A DNA stretch of 64,000 nucleotides, from assembly GCA_046349215.1 (NCBI GenBank), contig JAXMCV010000001.1, positions 930,001-994,000 of the forward strand, written 5' to 3'. The translations under genes and the position numbers were made by a program. Each line of letters starts with the position of its first letter. Positions within the stretch are counted from its first letter, which is position 1. Positions 1-8,990 of this stretch are shown in pieces. Under the pieces are notes generated by a model that was not told the origin of the DNA, did no database searches, and saw only the letters and a list, made by a program, of their open reading frames with translations. This DNA comes from JAJXWB01 sp046349215. Lineage in GTDB: Bacteria > Pseudomonadota > Alphaproteobacteria > Rhizobiales > Beijerinckiaceae.

Positions 1-524
1 TCGAGTTCGGTCTCGATATAGCGCGCCAACCCGTCGTGGACGCTGTCGGCGCGCGAAGCGGCCTGTTCGTACAAGGGCCGCCACGCGTCGATCGACAGGG
101 CATTGGGACGGCGCAGCGCGAAGCCTTCGCCGTCGAGATGCAGCAGCGCGTCGGCGTCGCCGACCGCCGCGCAATGACCGACGTTCTGCCGGCGCGGCCA
201 CATGCCGTCGAGATAGGTGACCATGGCGGCCGGCCGGCCGGCGATGCGGCCGAGGGCTGCGCCCTTGCGGTTCTTGACCGGCTGCGGGCAATTGAGGCCG
301 CGCGAGGCGAGGTGCTCCATCAGGCCGAGAAAGAAAGGCAGGTCGGCTTCCCTCACGCGCTTTTCGTAGAGCGTGAGGATGAAATAGCCCTTTTCCGCGT
401 GCAGGAGATAATTGGAATTCTCGACGCCTTCGGCGATGCCCTTGAGCGAGAGCATCGCGCCGCAATCGTAATCGGCCAGGAAGGCGGCGAGTTCCTCGCC
501 CGAGACATCGGTATAGACGGCCAT
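1..524 (-). CDS. thrB: Homoserine kinase ThrB, C-terminal part cut by window edge
   Basis: Phosphorylates homoserine to O-phosphohomoserine, the substrate of ThrC (also in this window), in cytoplasmic threonine synthesis. Reading leftward from an ATG at 524 gives MAVYTDVSGEELAAF, then LSLKGIAEGVENSN near residues 26-38 and DLPFFLGLMEHLA near 61-73. These match the ThrB/choline-kinase-like (APH fold) type of homoserine kinase common in alphaproteobacteria. About 174 codons are visible with no stop, so the C-terminal half lies outside the window. In many rhizobia the order is ispH-thrB-rnhA. Here an EamA exporter on the other strand separates thrB from ispH. I infer function from these motifs and the ispH neighbourhood. 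Confidence 0.9.
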   Translation of the reverse strand, partial: MAVYTDVSGEELAAFLADYDCGAMLSLKGIAEGVENSNYLLHAEKGYFILTLYEKRVREADLPFFLGLMEHLASRGLNCPQPVKNRKGAALGRIAGRPAAMVTYLDGMWPRRQNVGHCAAVGDADALLHLDGEGFALRRPNALSIDAWRPLYEQAASRADSVHDGLARYIETEL

Positions 525-669
525 GACGTCACTCGGTGGGGCGAGAAAAGTCCGTTCGCTTCGCTGCGCGGGGTGAGCTTACGGGCCATGCGGGCGCGAG
601 GCTCGCGGGCAAGGGCGTCCCGTGTTAGCGAGGGCGCGCCGCCCCGTCAAACGAGGCCCCGCCAAGCGC

Positions 670-1578
670 ATGACCGCCGTACCGAGCTGGCTCTGGATAT
701 TCTTCACGGTCTTCGCCGCGGGCGCTCAGACCGCGCGCAACGCCATGCAGCGCGACCTGATCGCCACGCTCGGCACGGCCGGCGCCACCTTCGTGCGTTT
801 CCTGTACGGACTGCCGTTCGCGCTGGCGTTTCTCGGAATCGTGTGCGTTTTCAGCGGGGCGGCGCCGCCGAAGCCGCACGTCGCGGCGCTCGCCTGGACA
901 GCGCTGGGCGCGGTCTGCCAGATCGGCGCGACCGGCCTGATGCTGGCGGCGATGAAGGAAAAGAGCTTCGTCGTCGCCATCGCCTACACCAAGACCGAGC
1001 CTGTGCAGGTGGCGCTTTTCGGGCTGGCCTTCCTGGGAGACCGCGTGGACGCGGGACTGGCGATCGCCATCGTCATCGCGACGCTCGGCGTGATGGTCAT
1101 GTCGTGGCCGAAGAAGACCGGCGAGACGACGGCCCAGGCCGGCTGGCGGCCAGCGATCTACGGGCTCGTGTCCGCCGGCCTGTTCGCGCTTTCGGCGATC
1201 GGTTATCGCGCCGGCATTCTGCATCTGGGCGCGCCGAACTTCGTGCTCGGCGCTTCGAGCATTCTGGCGCTCGCGCTGGCGATCCAGAGCGCGCTGATCA
1301 TCGCCTCAATGCTCGTTCTCGACCGGGCCGGGCTCGCAGCGATCCTGCGCGCCTGGCGGCCCTCGCTGCTGGCGGGCTTCATGGGGGCGCTCGCCTCGCA
1401 ATTCTGGTTCCTCGCCTTCGCCATCGACACGGCGGCGCGCGTGCGCACGCTGGCGCTGATCGAGATGATCTTCGCGCAGGTGGTGACGAAAAAGGTGTTC
1501 CGGCAGCAGACGAGCGCGCGCGAATTCGTGGGCATGGCGATCATGATCGCCGGCGTCGTGCTGCTGTTCTGGAACTGA
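670..1578 (+). CDS. EamA/DMT-family multi-spanning transporter
   Basis: A 302-residue membrane protein of the drug/metabolite transporter (EamA) type, with about ten hydrophobic segments in two repeated halves, the usual length for the family. The first half carries the helix-rich stretch around GTAGATFVRFLYGLP, and the end is a hydrophobic helix finishing in LLFWN. The substrate cannot be told from sequence; relatives export amino acids, metabolites or drugs. The ATG at 670 was chosen because the protein then opens directly with the first helix. An in-frame GTG at 622 would add 16 basic residues. It lies alone on the plus strand between two minus-strand genes and converges with ispH 11 bases after its stop. 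Confidence 0.85.
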   Translation: MTAVPSWLWIFFTVFAAGAQTARNAMQRDLIATLGTAGATFVRFLYGLPFALAFLGIVCVFSGAAPPKPHVAALAWTALGAVCQIGATGLMLAAMKEKSFVVAIAYTKTEPVQVALFGLAFLGDRVDAGLAIAIVIATLGVMVMSWPKKTGETTAQAGWRPAIYGLVSAGLFALSAIGYRAGILHLGAPNFVLGASSILALALAIQSALIIASMLVLDRAGLAAILRAWRPSLLAGFMGALASQFWFLAFAIDTAARVRTLALIEMIFAQVVTKKVFRQQTSAREFVGMAIMIAGVVLLFWN

Positions 1579-1589
1579 CGGACAGAAGG

Positions 1590-2564
1590 TCAGGCGTCGT
1601 CGCGCAATTCGCGCGGCAGCGGGAAGAAGACGTTTTCCGCGCCGGTCGACAATGTTTCGATCGTCACGTCGAAGCGCTCGCCGAAGGCGTTGATGACGTC
1701 GTTGACGAGCACCTCCGGCGCCGAGGCGCCGGCCGTGATGGCGATCGAGCGCACGTTTTCGTACAGGCTCCAGTCGAGATCCTTGCGGCCATCGACGAGG
1801 CGGGCGTTCGGGCAGCCGGACCGTTCCGCCACCTCCCGCAGACGTTGCGAATTGGAGGAATTGGTCGAGCCGACCACGATGACGGCGTCCACCTTGGAGG
1901 CGACCGCCTTGACGGCTTCCTGCCGATTTGTGGTGGCGTAGCAGATGTCCTGCTTGTGCGGGCCGATGATCGCCGGGAAGCGCTTGCGGAGCGTCTCGAC
2001 GATCTCCGCCGTATCGTCGAGCGACAGGGTCGTCTGCGTGACAAAGGCGAGGTTGCTCTCGTCCAGCCCCTGAAGGCCGGCGATGTCCTCGACGGACTGG
2101 ACGAGACGGACGGCGCCGTCCGGCAATTGCCCCATCGTGCCGACGACTTCCGGGTGCCCGGCATGGCCGATCAGCAGCACGAGCCGCCCGCGCCTGTGAT
2201 GGATTTCCGCCTCGCGGTGCACCTTGGTGACCAGCGGACAGGTTGCGTCGATCGCGAAAAAGTTGCGGTACGCCGCCTCGGCCGGCACCGATTTCGGCAC
2301 GCCGTGCGCGGAAAAGATGACGGGCGCGCTCGTCTCCGGAATCTCGTCCAGTTCCTCGACGAACACTGCGCCCTTGGCCTTCAGGCTTTCGACGACGTAG
2401 CGGTTGTGGACGATCTCGTGGCGCACATAGACCGGAGGCCCATAGCGGTCGATGGCGCGCTCCACGGCCTCGATGGCCCGAACGACGCCGGCGCAGAAGC
2501 CGCGCGGCGCGCAGAGCACGATCTTGAGCGCTGCCTTGGCGGAAGGGCCGCTATGCACATTCAT
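1590..2564 (-). CDS. ispH: 4-hydroxy-3-methylbut-2-enyl diphosphate reductase
   Basis: The last enzyme of the MEP isoprenoid pathway, an iron-sulfur reductase that makes IPP and DMAPP from HMBPP. Hallmarks are PRGFCAGVVRAIE with the first cluster cysteine, HEIVHN, ATCPLVTKVH with the second cysteine, IGHAGHPE, TQTTLSLDD, CYATTNRQ with the third cysteine, and VGSTNSSNSQRL. The length of 324 residues is normal. The ATG at 2564 puts the conserved start of the domain about 20 residues in; an ATG at 2579 would add five residues. It is divergent from gshA across about 200 bases that should hold both promoters. Confidence 0.97.
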   Translation of the reverse strand: MNVHSGPSAKAALKIVLCAPRGFCAGVVRAIEAVERAIDRYGPPVYVRHEIVHNRYVVESLKAKGAVFVEELDEIPETSAPVIFSAHGVPKSVPAEAAYRNFFAIDATCPLVTKVHREAEIHHRRGRLVLLIGHAGHPEVVGTMGQLPDGAVRLVQSVEDIAGLQGLDESNLAFVTQTTLSLDDTAEIVETLRKRFPAIIGPHKQDICYATTNRQEAVKAVASKVDAVIVVGSTNSSNSQRLREVAERSGCPNARLVDGRKDLDWSLYENVRSIAITAGASAPEVLVNDVINAFGERFDVTIETLSTGAENVFFPLPRELRDDA

Positions 2565-2766
2565 TCGAGGTTCGCCCATGTGGCCGTCTGAAGCCCCTAA
2601 ATGACCGCCTTCGGGCCGGCGATCAAGGCCGACGCAGGTCTTTTGCGCTGCGCAGACCGGCAATGCGGCGCCGCCGTGGCAGATTGCGCCGGAACCCGCC
2701 GCCTACTATCTAGGCTGCGGACGCCGGCGGACGCGGGCCGTTCCCCGACCGACCCGAAGGATATGC

Positions 2767-4149
2767 ATGGCCCGCGACCTCACCGACACGACCGGCATTT
2801 CGTCGCGCGACGAACTGGTCGCCTGGCTCGAGGAAGGCTGCAAGAGCCCGGACCGGTTCAGGATCGGCGCCGAACACGAGAAAATCCCCTTCTATCGCTC
2901 GAACCACGCCCCGGTGCCCTACGAAGGCCGGGACGGGGGCGCCAACGGGATCGGCGCGCTGCTGGAAGGTTTGCGCCAGAAGACCGGCTGGGAGCCGATC
3001 ACCGACGGCCCGGCGCTCATCGGCCTCTATGACGAAAAGGGCGGCGGCGCGATCTCGCTGGAGCCCGGCGGCCAGTTCGAACTGTCCGGGGCACCGCTTG
3101 CCGACATCCACGCCGTGGCGGAGGAATTCGACCGGCACATCGCCGACGTGAAGGCGATCGCCGGGCCGATGGGCATCGGCTTCCTCGACATCGGCATGAG
3201 TCCCCTTTGGACGCGGGCGGAAACCCCGATCATGCCCAAGCAGCGCTACGGCATCATGATGCGCTACATGCCGAAGGTCGGCACGCGCGGCCTCGACATG
3301 ATGTTCCGCACCTCGACCGTGCAGGTAAACCTCGATTTCGCCAGCGAAGCCGACATGATCGCGAAGCTGCGCGTGTCGCTCGCGCTTCAGCCGCTCGCCA
3401 CCGCTCTCTTCGCCAATTCGCCGTTCACCGATGGCAAGCCCAACGGCATGCTGTCGATGCGTTCGGAAATCTGGCGCGATACCGACAATGCGCGCGCCGG
3501 CATGTTGCCGTTCGCCTTCGAGCCCGGCATGAGCTTCGAACGCTATGTCGATTACGCGCTCGACGTGCCGATGTATTTCGTCAAGCGCGGCGATCATTAT
3601 CACGATGTCGCCGGCTCGCGGTTCCGCGACCTGCTCGACGGCCGACTGCCGCAATTGCCTGGCGAGCGCGCGACCATGGCCGACTGGGCCAATCATCTGT
3701 CGACGATCTTTCCGGAAGTACGGTTGAAGAAATACATCGAGATGCGCGGCTGCGACGTCGGCCCGCGTTCGCATGTCGCAGCTCTTCCCGCGCTGTTCGT
3801 CGGACTGCTCTACGACCAGAACGCGCTCGACGAAGCGTGGCAGATCGTCAAGGGCTGGAGCGCCGACGAACGCCAGAAGTTGCGCGACGACGTACCGCGC
3901 CTCGGCCTCGCCGCAATGGTCGGCGGCCGCACGCTGCAGGACGTGGGCAGGGACGTGCTCGCCATTGCGCGCAAGGGCCTCGCGCGGCGCGCGAAAAAGG
4001 GCGCCGGCGGCGCGGACGAGACGTGCTGGCTCGCGCCGCTGGAGGCGATCGCCGACAGCGGCAAGCCGCTGGCCGCCATCCTGCTGGAACGCTACGCCGG
4101 CCCCTGGCGCAACAGCGTCCAGCCGGTTTTCGAGGAATGCGTTTTCTGA
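2767..4149 (+). CDS. gshA: Glutamate-cysteine ligase, plant/alphaproteobacterial type
   Basis: Makes gamma-glutamylcysteine from glutamate, cysteine and ATP, the first step of glutathione synthesis. The 460-residue protein shows the GCS2-type pattern: RIGAEHEKIPFY at the N-terminus with the metal-binding glutamate, EPGGQFELSG, MPKQRYGIMMRYMP, TSTVQVNLDF, KYIEMRGCD and a C-terminal LLERYAGPW. This family is closer to plant GSH1 than to E. coli GshA. The ATG follows a purine-rich GGATATGC context. It converges with the small secreted-protein gene eight bases downstream. The minus-strand rsmE further on is a frequent neighbour in alphaproteobacteria. Confidence 0.96.
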   Translation: MARDLTDTTGISSRDELVAWLEEGCKSPDRFRIGAEHEKIPFYRSNHAPVPYEGRDGGANGIGALLEGLRQKTGWEPITDGPALIGLYDEKGGGAISLEPGGQFELSGAPLADIHAVAEEFDRHIADVKAIAGPMGIGFLDIGMSPLWTRAETPIMPKQRYGIMMRYMPKVGTRGLDMMFRTSTVQVNLDFASEADMIAKLRVSLALQPLATALFANSPFTDGKPNGMLSMRSEIWRDTDNARAGMLPFAFEPGMSFERYVDYALDVPMYFVKRGDHYHDVAGSRFRDLLDGRLPQLPGERATMADWANHLSTIFPEVRLKKYIEMRGCDVGPRSHVAALPALFVGLLYDQNALDEAWQIVKGWSADERQKLRDDVPRLGLAAMVGGRTLQDVGRDVLAIARKGLARRAKKGAGGADETCWLAPLEAIADSGKPLAAILLERYAGPWRNSVQPVFEECVF

Positions 4150-4156
4150 TTTTGCG

Positions 4157-4462
4157 TCAGCGCTGGAATACGTCGCCCGGCATGCCGTTCATGCGCAGGC
4201 GCGTCGTGCCGTCGGTGCGCAGCGCGGCGGGGCCTGCGCCGTCGGCGGCATAGGGCAACACGCCCGTCATGCGGGCCGAGCCGCGCATCACCTGGCTTTC
4301 CACGCGCACGTGGCTGCCCGGCCGGAAGCACCCGTCGAGGCCCTGAACAGATTCTGCGCCGGCAGCGCAGCGCGCCTCGCGCGAGGTGGGACGGTCGCCC
4401 GCCGAAGCCGCGGTCATCGCGGACAGGATGAGCGCCGAAACGCCGGAAAGGCGCAGGGCCAT
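4157..4462 (-). CDS. Small secreted hypothetical protein
   Basis: A 101-residue protein of unknown function. Residues 1-22 form a signal peptide (basic start, hydrophobic LILSAMTAASAG, likely cleavage after ASA). The mature part has two cysteines (EARCAAG and LDGCFRPG), which could form a periplasmic disulfide. GCFRPGSHVRVESQV and TTRLRMNGMPGDVFQR look like short beta strands. I do not recognise a family. The ATG at 4462 was chosen for the signal peptide; an ATG at 4501 would add 13 charged residues in front of it. It lies 110 bases after rsmE on the same strand and may be read from that cluster. Confidence 0.65.
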   Translation of the reverse strand: MALRLSGVSALILSAMTAASAGDRPTSREARCAAGAESVQGLDGCFRPGSHVRVESQVMRGSARMTGVLPYAADGAGPAALRTDGTTRLRMNGMPGDVFQR

Positions 4463-4572
4463 GTTCCGTCCAGTTCTGGCGTCTTTCCCGGCGTCTCGCA
4501 TTTTCGCCTCTGCTCGTGCCCGGCTGATTTGCGGCCTACGCGTCATACACGGGGACGTGTTTGACGCAAAGA

Positions 4573-5346
4573 TCATGGCGAGATCGTGTCGAGCGCGTTT
4601 GATCCGGCCCAATCGCCCAAAACAGCCTGTATGAGCGTCATTCCTGCAACAGCGGCCGTATCGGCCCTGAGGATACGCGGCCCCAACGAAAGTCTTAGGA
4701 CATTGGGAACGGACAGGAGATGCGCCCGCTCCTTCTCGTCGAAACCGCCTTCGGGGCCAATGAGAAGCGCCGCCTTGCGCAGGCCGGGCGCGGCACGCAG
4801 CGCAGCGACGGGATCGCCGATTTCGGCGCTCTCGTCGCAGAAGACCAGCAACCGGTCGGCGGGCCATGCAGCGATCATGCGGTCGAGCGCGACTTCCAGT
4901 TCGACGTCCGGAACCCGCAATATCCCGCATTGCTCGGCGGCCTCGACGGCGTTGGCGCGCATCCTTTCGAGATTGAGTCGCGACACCTGCGTGCGGCGCG
5001 TGAGGACCGGACGCAGTCGCGCGGCGCCCATTTCGACCGCCTTCTGAACCAGATAGTCGAGCCGCGCGTGCTTCAACGGCGCAAAGCAGAGGTCAAGGTC
5101 GGGACCGCTTTCCTGAATGCGCGCCTGTTCGACGAGATGCAGGACCGCGACACGCTTCTTCGTTTCCTCGATTCGCGCCCGCCATTCGCCCTGGCGTCCG
5201 TTGAAGACGAGCAATCCGTCGCCAGCCTTCAGCCGCAATACGTTCAGCAGCAGGTTGGCCTGCCCGTCCTCGATCGTGATGCGGGCGTCCGGCGTCAGTT
5301 CGCCTTCGACAAAGAGACGCGTCGATGAGAAATCGTAACGCGCCAT
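4573..5346 (-). CDS. rsmE: 16S rRNA (uracil-1498-N3)-methyltransferase
   Basis: Methylates N3 of U1498 in 16S rRNA, using S-adenosylmethionine. It is a SPOUT-class enzyme of 257 residues. An N-terminal PUA-like part (VLRLKAGDGLLVFNG) is followed by the knotted methyltransferase domain with DYLVQKAVEMGA, EAAEQCGILRVP, LLIGPEGGF and SLGPRILRADTAA, the cofactor-binding signatures of the family. The ATG at 5346 lies one base after the stop of the upstream dsbA-like gene, so the two are probably co-translated. Upstream in-frame sequence to 5460 is overlap with that gene. Confidence 0.95.
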   Translation of the reverse strand: MARYDFSSTRLFVEGELTPDARITIEDGQANLLLNVLRLKAGDGLLVFNGRQGEWRARIEETKKRVAVLHLVEQARIQESGPDLDLCFAPLKHARLDYLVQKAVEMGAARLRPVLTRRTQVSRLNLERMRANAVEAAEQCGILRVPDVELEVALDRMIAAWPADRLLVFCDESAEIGDPVAALRAAPGLRKAALLIGPEGGFDEKERAHLLSVPNVLRLSLGPRILRADTAAVAGMTLIQAVLGDWAGSNALDTISP

Positions 5347-5347
5347 C

Positions 5348-6001
5348 TCAGCAGGCGATGGCGTCGCAGGCGCGCACGTTCTTGACGACGCGCTGCATCG
5401 TACCGGCGCCGGGCCAGCCGGCGATCCCCATGCCGTTGACGGCGAAAGACGGCGTCGCATCCATCGCCAGCGCGCGCGAAATCGCGCCGTGACGACGAAG
5501 CTGCTGGATCAGATCTTCGGAATCGGCCTTATCCTCCACCGCCTTGCGATCGAGTTTGAGCGCGGTCGCCTCGGCGAGCGCCTCCTGCCCGGTCACTTGG
5601 CCTCGGCGCGCCAGAAGCGCACGGTGAAACCTGTAGGCCGTTTCGTTTCCGGCGAGCGCGCGAACGGCCAGCGCGACTTTCGCCGCCTGCACGCTGCCGA
5701 GCGACAGCACCGGATTCTGGATCAGGCGCAGGCTGAAATCCTTGTCGCCCTGCACGAGACGATCGAGATCACCGGCCGATTTCTTGCACCAGGGGCAATT
5801 GTAATCGAAGAATTCGGTGACGATCACATCGGGGCTTTTTCCGCCCGCAACGATCAGGCCCGGTGGATCGAGCGAGATTTCCGAGGGAAGACGCCATGTC
5901 GACGCCGGCTTGCCGTCGTCGCCGAGCAGTTCCGCCGCGCGCGTCCCAAACGAGAAGCCTGCGCCTGCTGCCGCCAGGACCAGAGCGCGCCGGTCGATCA
6001 T
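5348..6001 (-). CDS. DsbA-family thiol:disulfide oxidoreductase, exported
   Basis: A 217-residue periplasmic thioredoxin-fold protein. Near residue 70 it has the active-site motif CPWC in EFFDYNCPWCKKSA, and near the C-terminus the cis-proline loop MDATPSFAVNG, as in the DsbA/ScsC/BdbD group (DSBA-like thioredoxin). The N-terminus, MIDRRALVLAAAGAGFSFG, has a twin arginine before a hydrophobic stretch, so export may be by Tat or Sec. Likely role: oxidation or isomerisation of disulfides in secreted proteins. Its start overlaps the stop of the upstream EAL gene by four bases (ATGA) and its stop is one base from rsmE, forming a tight three-gene unit. Confidence 0.88.
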   Translation of the reverse strand: MIDRRALVLAAAGAGFSFGTRAAELLGDDGKPASTWRLPSEISLDPPGLIVAGGKSPDVIVTEFFDYNCPWCKKSAGDLDRLVQGDKDFSLRLIQNPVLSLGSVQAAKVALAVRALAGNETAYRFHRALLARRGQVTGQEALAEATALKLDRKAVEDKADSEDLIQQLRRHGAISRALAMDATPSFAVNGMGIAGWPGAGTMQRVVKNVRACDAIAC

Positions 6002-8865
6002 GCGGCCTCCGTCGCCGCGCCGACGAGCTTGCGCGCTTCGAGCGAACTGATGGGATGGCCGAAGGCGTAGCCCTGCGCGAATTCGCAGCCGAGCTGGTAG
6101 AGCTCGATCGCGTCGGATTCGGTTTCCGCGCCTTCGGCCACAACTTCCATGCCGAGATCGTGCGCGAGGCCGACGATCGAACGCAGGATGACGCCGCGCT
6201 GCGACGAGTTCTTCTGGTGCACGAAAGAGCGGTCGATCTTGATCGTGTCGAAGGGGAAGCGCTGGAGATAGGACAGCGAGGAATAGCCGGTGCCGAAATC
6301 GTCGAGCGACAGGCCGGCGCCCAATGCCTTGATGCGAGCGAGCATCTGCGCGGCGTATTCCGGATTTTCCATCACCAGGCTCTCGGTGAGTTCGAGCTTG
6401 AGCGTTCCGGGCAGCACGTCCGAGCGCGCCAGCGCGTTCTTCACGTCCTGCAGCAGATCGTGGCGCAGCAGCTGGCGCGACGAAACGTTGACGGATGCGA
6501 AGATCGGCGGATCGACGTCGAGCGCCTTCTGCCAGGCAGAAAGTTCGCGCGCCGTGCGTTCGAGGACGAACACGCCGAGTTCGACGATGACGCCGGTCTC
6601 CTCGGCGATCGGAATGAAAACGTCCGGCCCGAGCCGGCCGAGGCGCGGATGGTCCCAGCGCAGCAAGGCCTCGAAGCCGGCGACGGTGCGATCTTCCAGG
6701 CGGACGATCGGCTGGAAATAGACCTTGATCTCGCCGCGCGAAAGCGCCCGCCGGAGATCGGCTTCGAGCGCCAGCCGGTCGGAGCGCTGCGCGCGCATGC
6801 CCGGCCGGAACACTTCGATGCGGTTGCCGCCGACGCGCTTGGCGAAACGCATGGCTATTTCCGCGTCCTTCAGCATGTCGTCACGCTTGCCGTGCATCTG
6901 CGGATCGTAGAGCGCGATGCCGACGGAAGCCGACAGCGCGATCTCGCGATCGGCGAAGCTGACGGGCGTGCCGAGGGCGCGGCGGATCGCCTCGGCGAGC
7001 TGCACGACATGTTCGGGATTGGTCTCCGACACGACGATGATCGCGAACGTGTCCGCGGAGATACGAGCCAGCGTGTCCTGTGGCTGCAGCAGGCGCGACA
7101 TGCGCCGCGCCGCCGTCAGCAGGATGGAATCGCCCGTTGAAATGCCGACGCCCTCGTTGATCTGCTTGAAGCGGTCGAGGTCGACGCACAGCACGGTGGG
7201 GCGCGGGCTGTCGCCGCGACCGTTGGCGAGCGTCGCTTCCAGACGGTCGAAGAACAATTCGCGGTTGGGCAGGCCGGTCAGGTTGTCGTGCACGGCGTCG
7301 TGCAGCAGGCGTTCCTGCGCCATGCGCTCGTCGGTAACGTCGACCAGCGTGCCGACGATGCGCACGACCTCGCCGTCGGCGCCGACGACGGGGCGGCAGC
7401 GCAGGCGATACCAGAGGTAATGACCGTCGCTGGCGCGCAACCGGAATTCCTCGTTGATGCGGCCGCGCCGCTGTTCGAGGAGCGTGTCGAGGCAGGCGCG
7501 ATAGCGATCGCGTTCGAAGGGATGCAGGATGTCGAGCCAGCCGGACGCCGGACCTTCGAGATCGCCGCGCTCGAGGCCAAGATGCGCCTCGACCTCCGGG
7601 CTGACGTAGATGTGGTCGGACGGCACGTCCCAGTCGAAAATGACGTCGCTGGCGCCGGTCACCGCGAGCGCCTTGCGCTCCACGTCGGAGATCGCGCCGG
7701 CCGCAAGCCCGCCGGAAGCAAAGGCGTTCTGCATGACGGTGAAGCCGATCAGCATGACGATGAGCACGAGGCCGCCGATCAGAGTCGGACCGACGAGATC
7801 GTTGCTGATCGAGCCACTGACCGCGAACCCCGCCGCCGTCACCCAGGCGAGCAGCAGAAACCAGGTCGGGATCAGCATGACCGCGCGGTCGTAGCCGTGC
7901 GTCGCCAGATAGACGACGAGCAGGAAACCGGCCGCCGCCACGGTGGCGAGCGAAATATGCGCAACGCCGGCCGCCACAGGCGCGTCGTAGACGGCAAGGC
8001 CGAGCAGCGCCAGCAGGAACACGACCCACAGGATGACGACGTGCGAGGCGCGCACGTGCCAGCGGTTGAGATTGAGGTAGGCGAAAAGGAAGACGACGAG
8101 CGTCGCCGACAGGATGGTCTCGGCCGAAGCGCGCCAGACGCGGTCGGCGTCGGCCGTCACGCCGAAAATCTTCGCCCAGAAGCCGAAGTCGATGCAGACA
8201 TAGGCCAGAACCGCCCAGGCGAGGGCTGCGGCGGCCGGGAAGATGACCGCGCCTTTCACGACCACCACGATCGTCAGGAACAGGGCCAGCAGTCCGGCGA
8301 TGCCGATGACGATGCCCTTGTAGAGGGTGAGGTTGGTCTGGCGGTCCTTGAAGGCGTCCGGATCCCACAGGTAGAGCTGCGGCAGGTTCGGCGTCTTCAA
8401 CTCGGCGACGTAGGTGACGGTCGTGCCGGGATCGAGCGTGATGCGGAAGACGTCGGAATCCGGACTGTCCTCGCGCTCCGGCGGAAACCCCTGGCTCGCG
8501 GTGATGGCGGCGATGCGGGTCGCGCCGAGATCGGGCCAGATGACGCCTGAGCCGACAAGGCGGAAATGCGGGGCGACCAGAAGGCGCTCGATCTGCTCGT
8601 CCGTGTCGTTGGTCAGCGCGAAGACGATCCACGAGGGGCGCGTGTTCTCGACCTTGGCGCGCACCTCGATGCGCCTGACTATGCCGTCGGAGCCCGGCGC
8701 GGTGGAGACCTGCAGGCGGTCGCCCTGGGAGGAATAGGATTCCACGGCGCGCGTGAGGTCGATGGCCTGGGAATCGAGCGGCACACGGATCGATTCCACG
8801 GCGAGCGCCGGCGCCGCGACGGACACAAGAGCGAGAACGGCCAGAATGAACCGGTAAAATCGCAC
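5998..8865 (-). CDS. Membrane PAS-GGDEF-EAL protein, probable c-di-GMP phosphodiesterase
   Basis: 955 residues. Order: signal peptide (1-22); a beta-rich periplasmic domain (about 25-180) resembling 7TM-DISM extracellular domains; seven hydrophobic segments (about 183-385); PAS with PAC (about 400-515); GGDEF (about 525-690); EAL (about 700-945). The GGDEF signature loop reads RISADTFAI (602-610), so the catalytic GG(D/E)EF is lost and diguanylate cyclase activity is unlikely. The EAL domain keeps EALLRWDHP, ESLVMENPE, DDFGTGYSSLSYL, KIDRSFV and EVVAEGAET, which predicts an active c-di-GMP phosphodiesterase. The broken GGDEF may act as a GTP sensor. The gene overlaps the DsbA-like gene by four bases. 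Confidence 0.92.
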   Translation of the reverse strand: MRFYRFILAVLALVSVAAPALAVESIRVPLDSQAIDLTRAVESYSSQGDRLQVSTAPGSDGIVRRIEVRAKVENTRPSWIVFALTNDTDEQIERLLVAPHFRLVGSGVIWPDLGATRIAAITASQGFPPEREDSPDSDVFRITLDPGTTVTYVAELKTPNLPQLYLWDPDAFKDRQTNLTLYKGIVIGIAGLLALFLTIVVVVKGAVIFPAAAALAWAVLAYVCIDFGFWAKIFGVTADADRVWRASAETILSATLVVFLFAYLNLNRWHVRASHVVILWVVFLLALLGLAVYDAPVAAGVAHISLATVAAAGFLLVVYLATHGYDRAVMLIPTWFLLLAWVTAAGFAVSGSISNDLVGPTLIGGLVLIVMLIGFTVMQNAFASGGLAAGAISDVERKALAVTGASDVIFDWDVPSDHIYVSPEVEAHLGLERGDLEGPASGWLDILHPFERDRYRACLDTLLEQRRGRINEEFRLRASDGHYLWYRLRCRPVVGADGEVVRIVGTLVDVTDERMAQERLLHDAVHDNLTGLPNRELFFDRLEATLANGRGDSPRPTVLCVDLDRFKQINEGVGISTGDSILLTAARRMSRLLQPQDTLARISADTFAIIVVSETNPEHVVQLAEAIRRALGTPVSFADREIALSASVGIALYDPQMHGKRDDMLKDAEIAMRFAKRVGGNRIEVFRPGMRAQRSDRLALEADLRRALSRGEIKVYFQPIVRLEDRTVAGFEALLRWDHPRLGRLGPDVFIPIAEETGVIVELGVFVLERTARELSAWQKALDVDPPIFASVNVSSRQLLRHDLLQDVKNALARSDVLPGTLKLELTESLVMENPEYAAQMLARIKALGAGLSLDDFGTGYSSLSYLQRFPFDTIKIDRSFVHQKNSSQRGVILRSIVGLAHDLGMEVVAEGAETESDAIELYQLGCEFAQGYAFGHPISSLEARKLVGAATEAA

Positions 8866-8990
8866 GAATCTACTCTCTCGGGGCGTCGCCGCCCGGGGGC
8901 CGCTTCTCTTTATCGGGGACGCGTGCGCCCCATTCGTGTCGGAACTTTGACTGGTAAAGCTTCAGCGCGATCCGGGCAAGGCGAGGCTTT

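Noticed and set aside
36..2591. An 851-codon plus-strand open frame across thrB, the EamA gene and ispH
   Set aside because: It is antisense to thrB and ispH and overlaps the EamA gene in another frame. It is Arg/Ala-rich as expected for shadow frames in GC-rich DNA and has no domain pattern.
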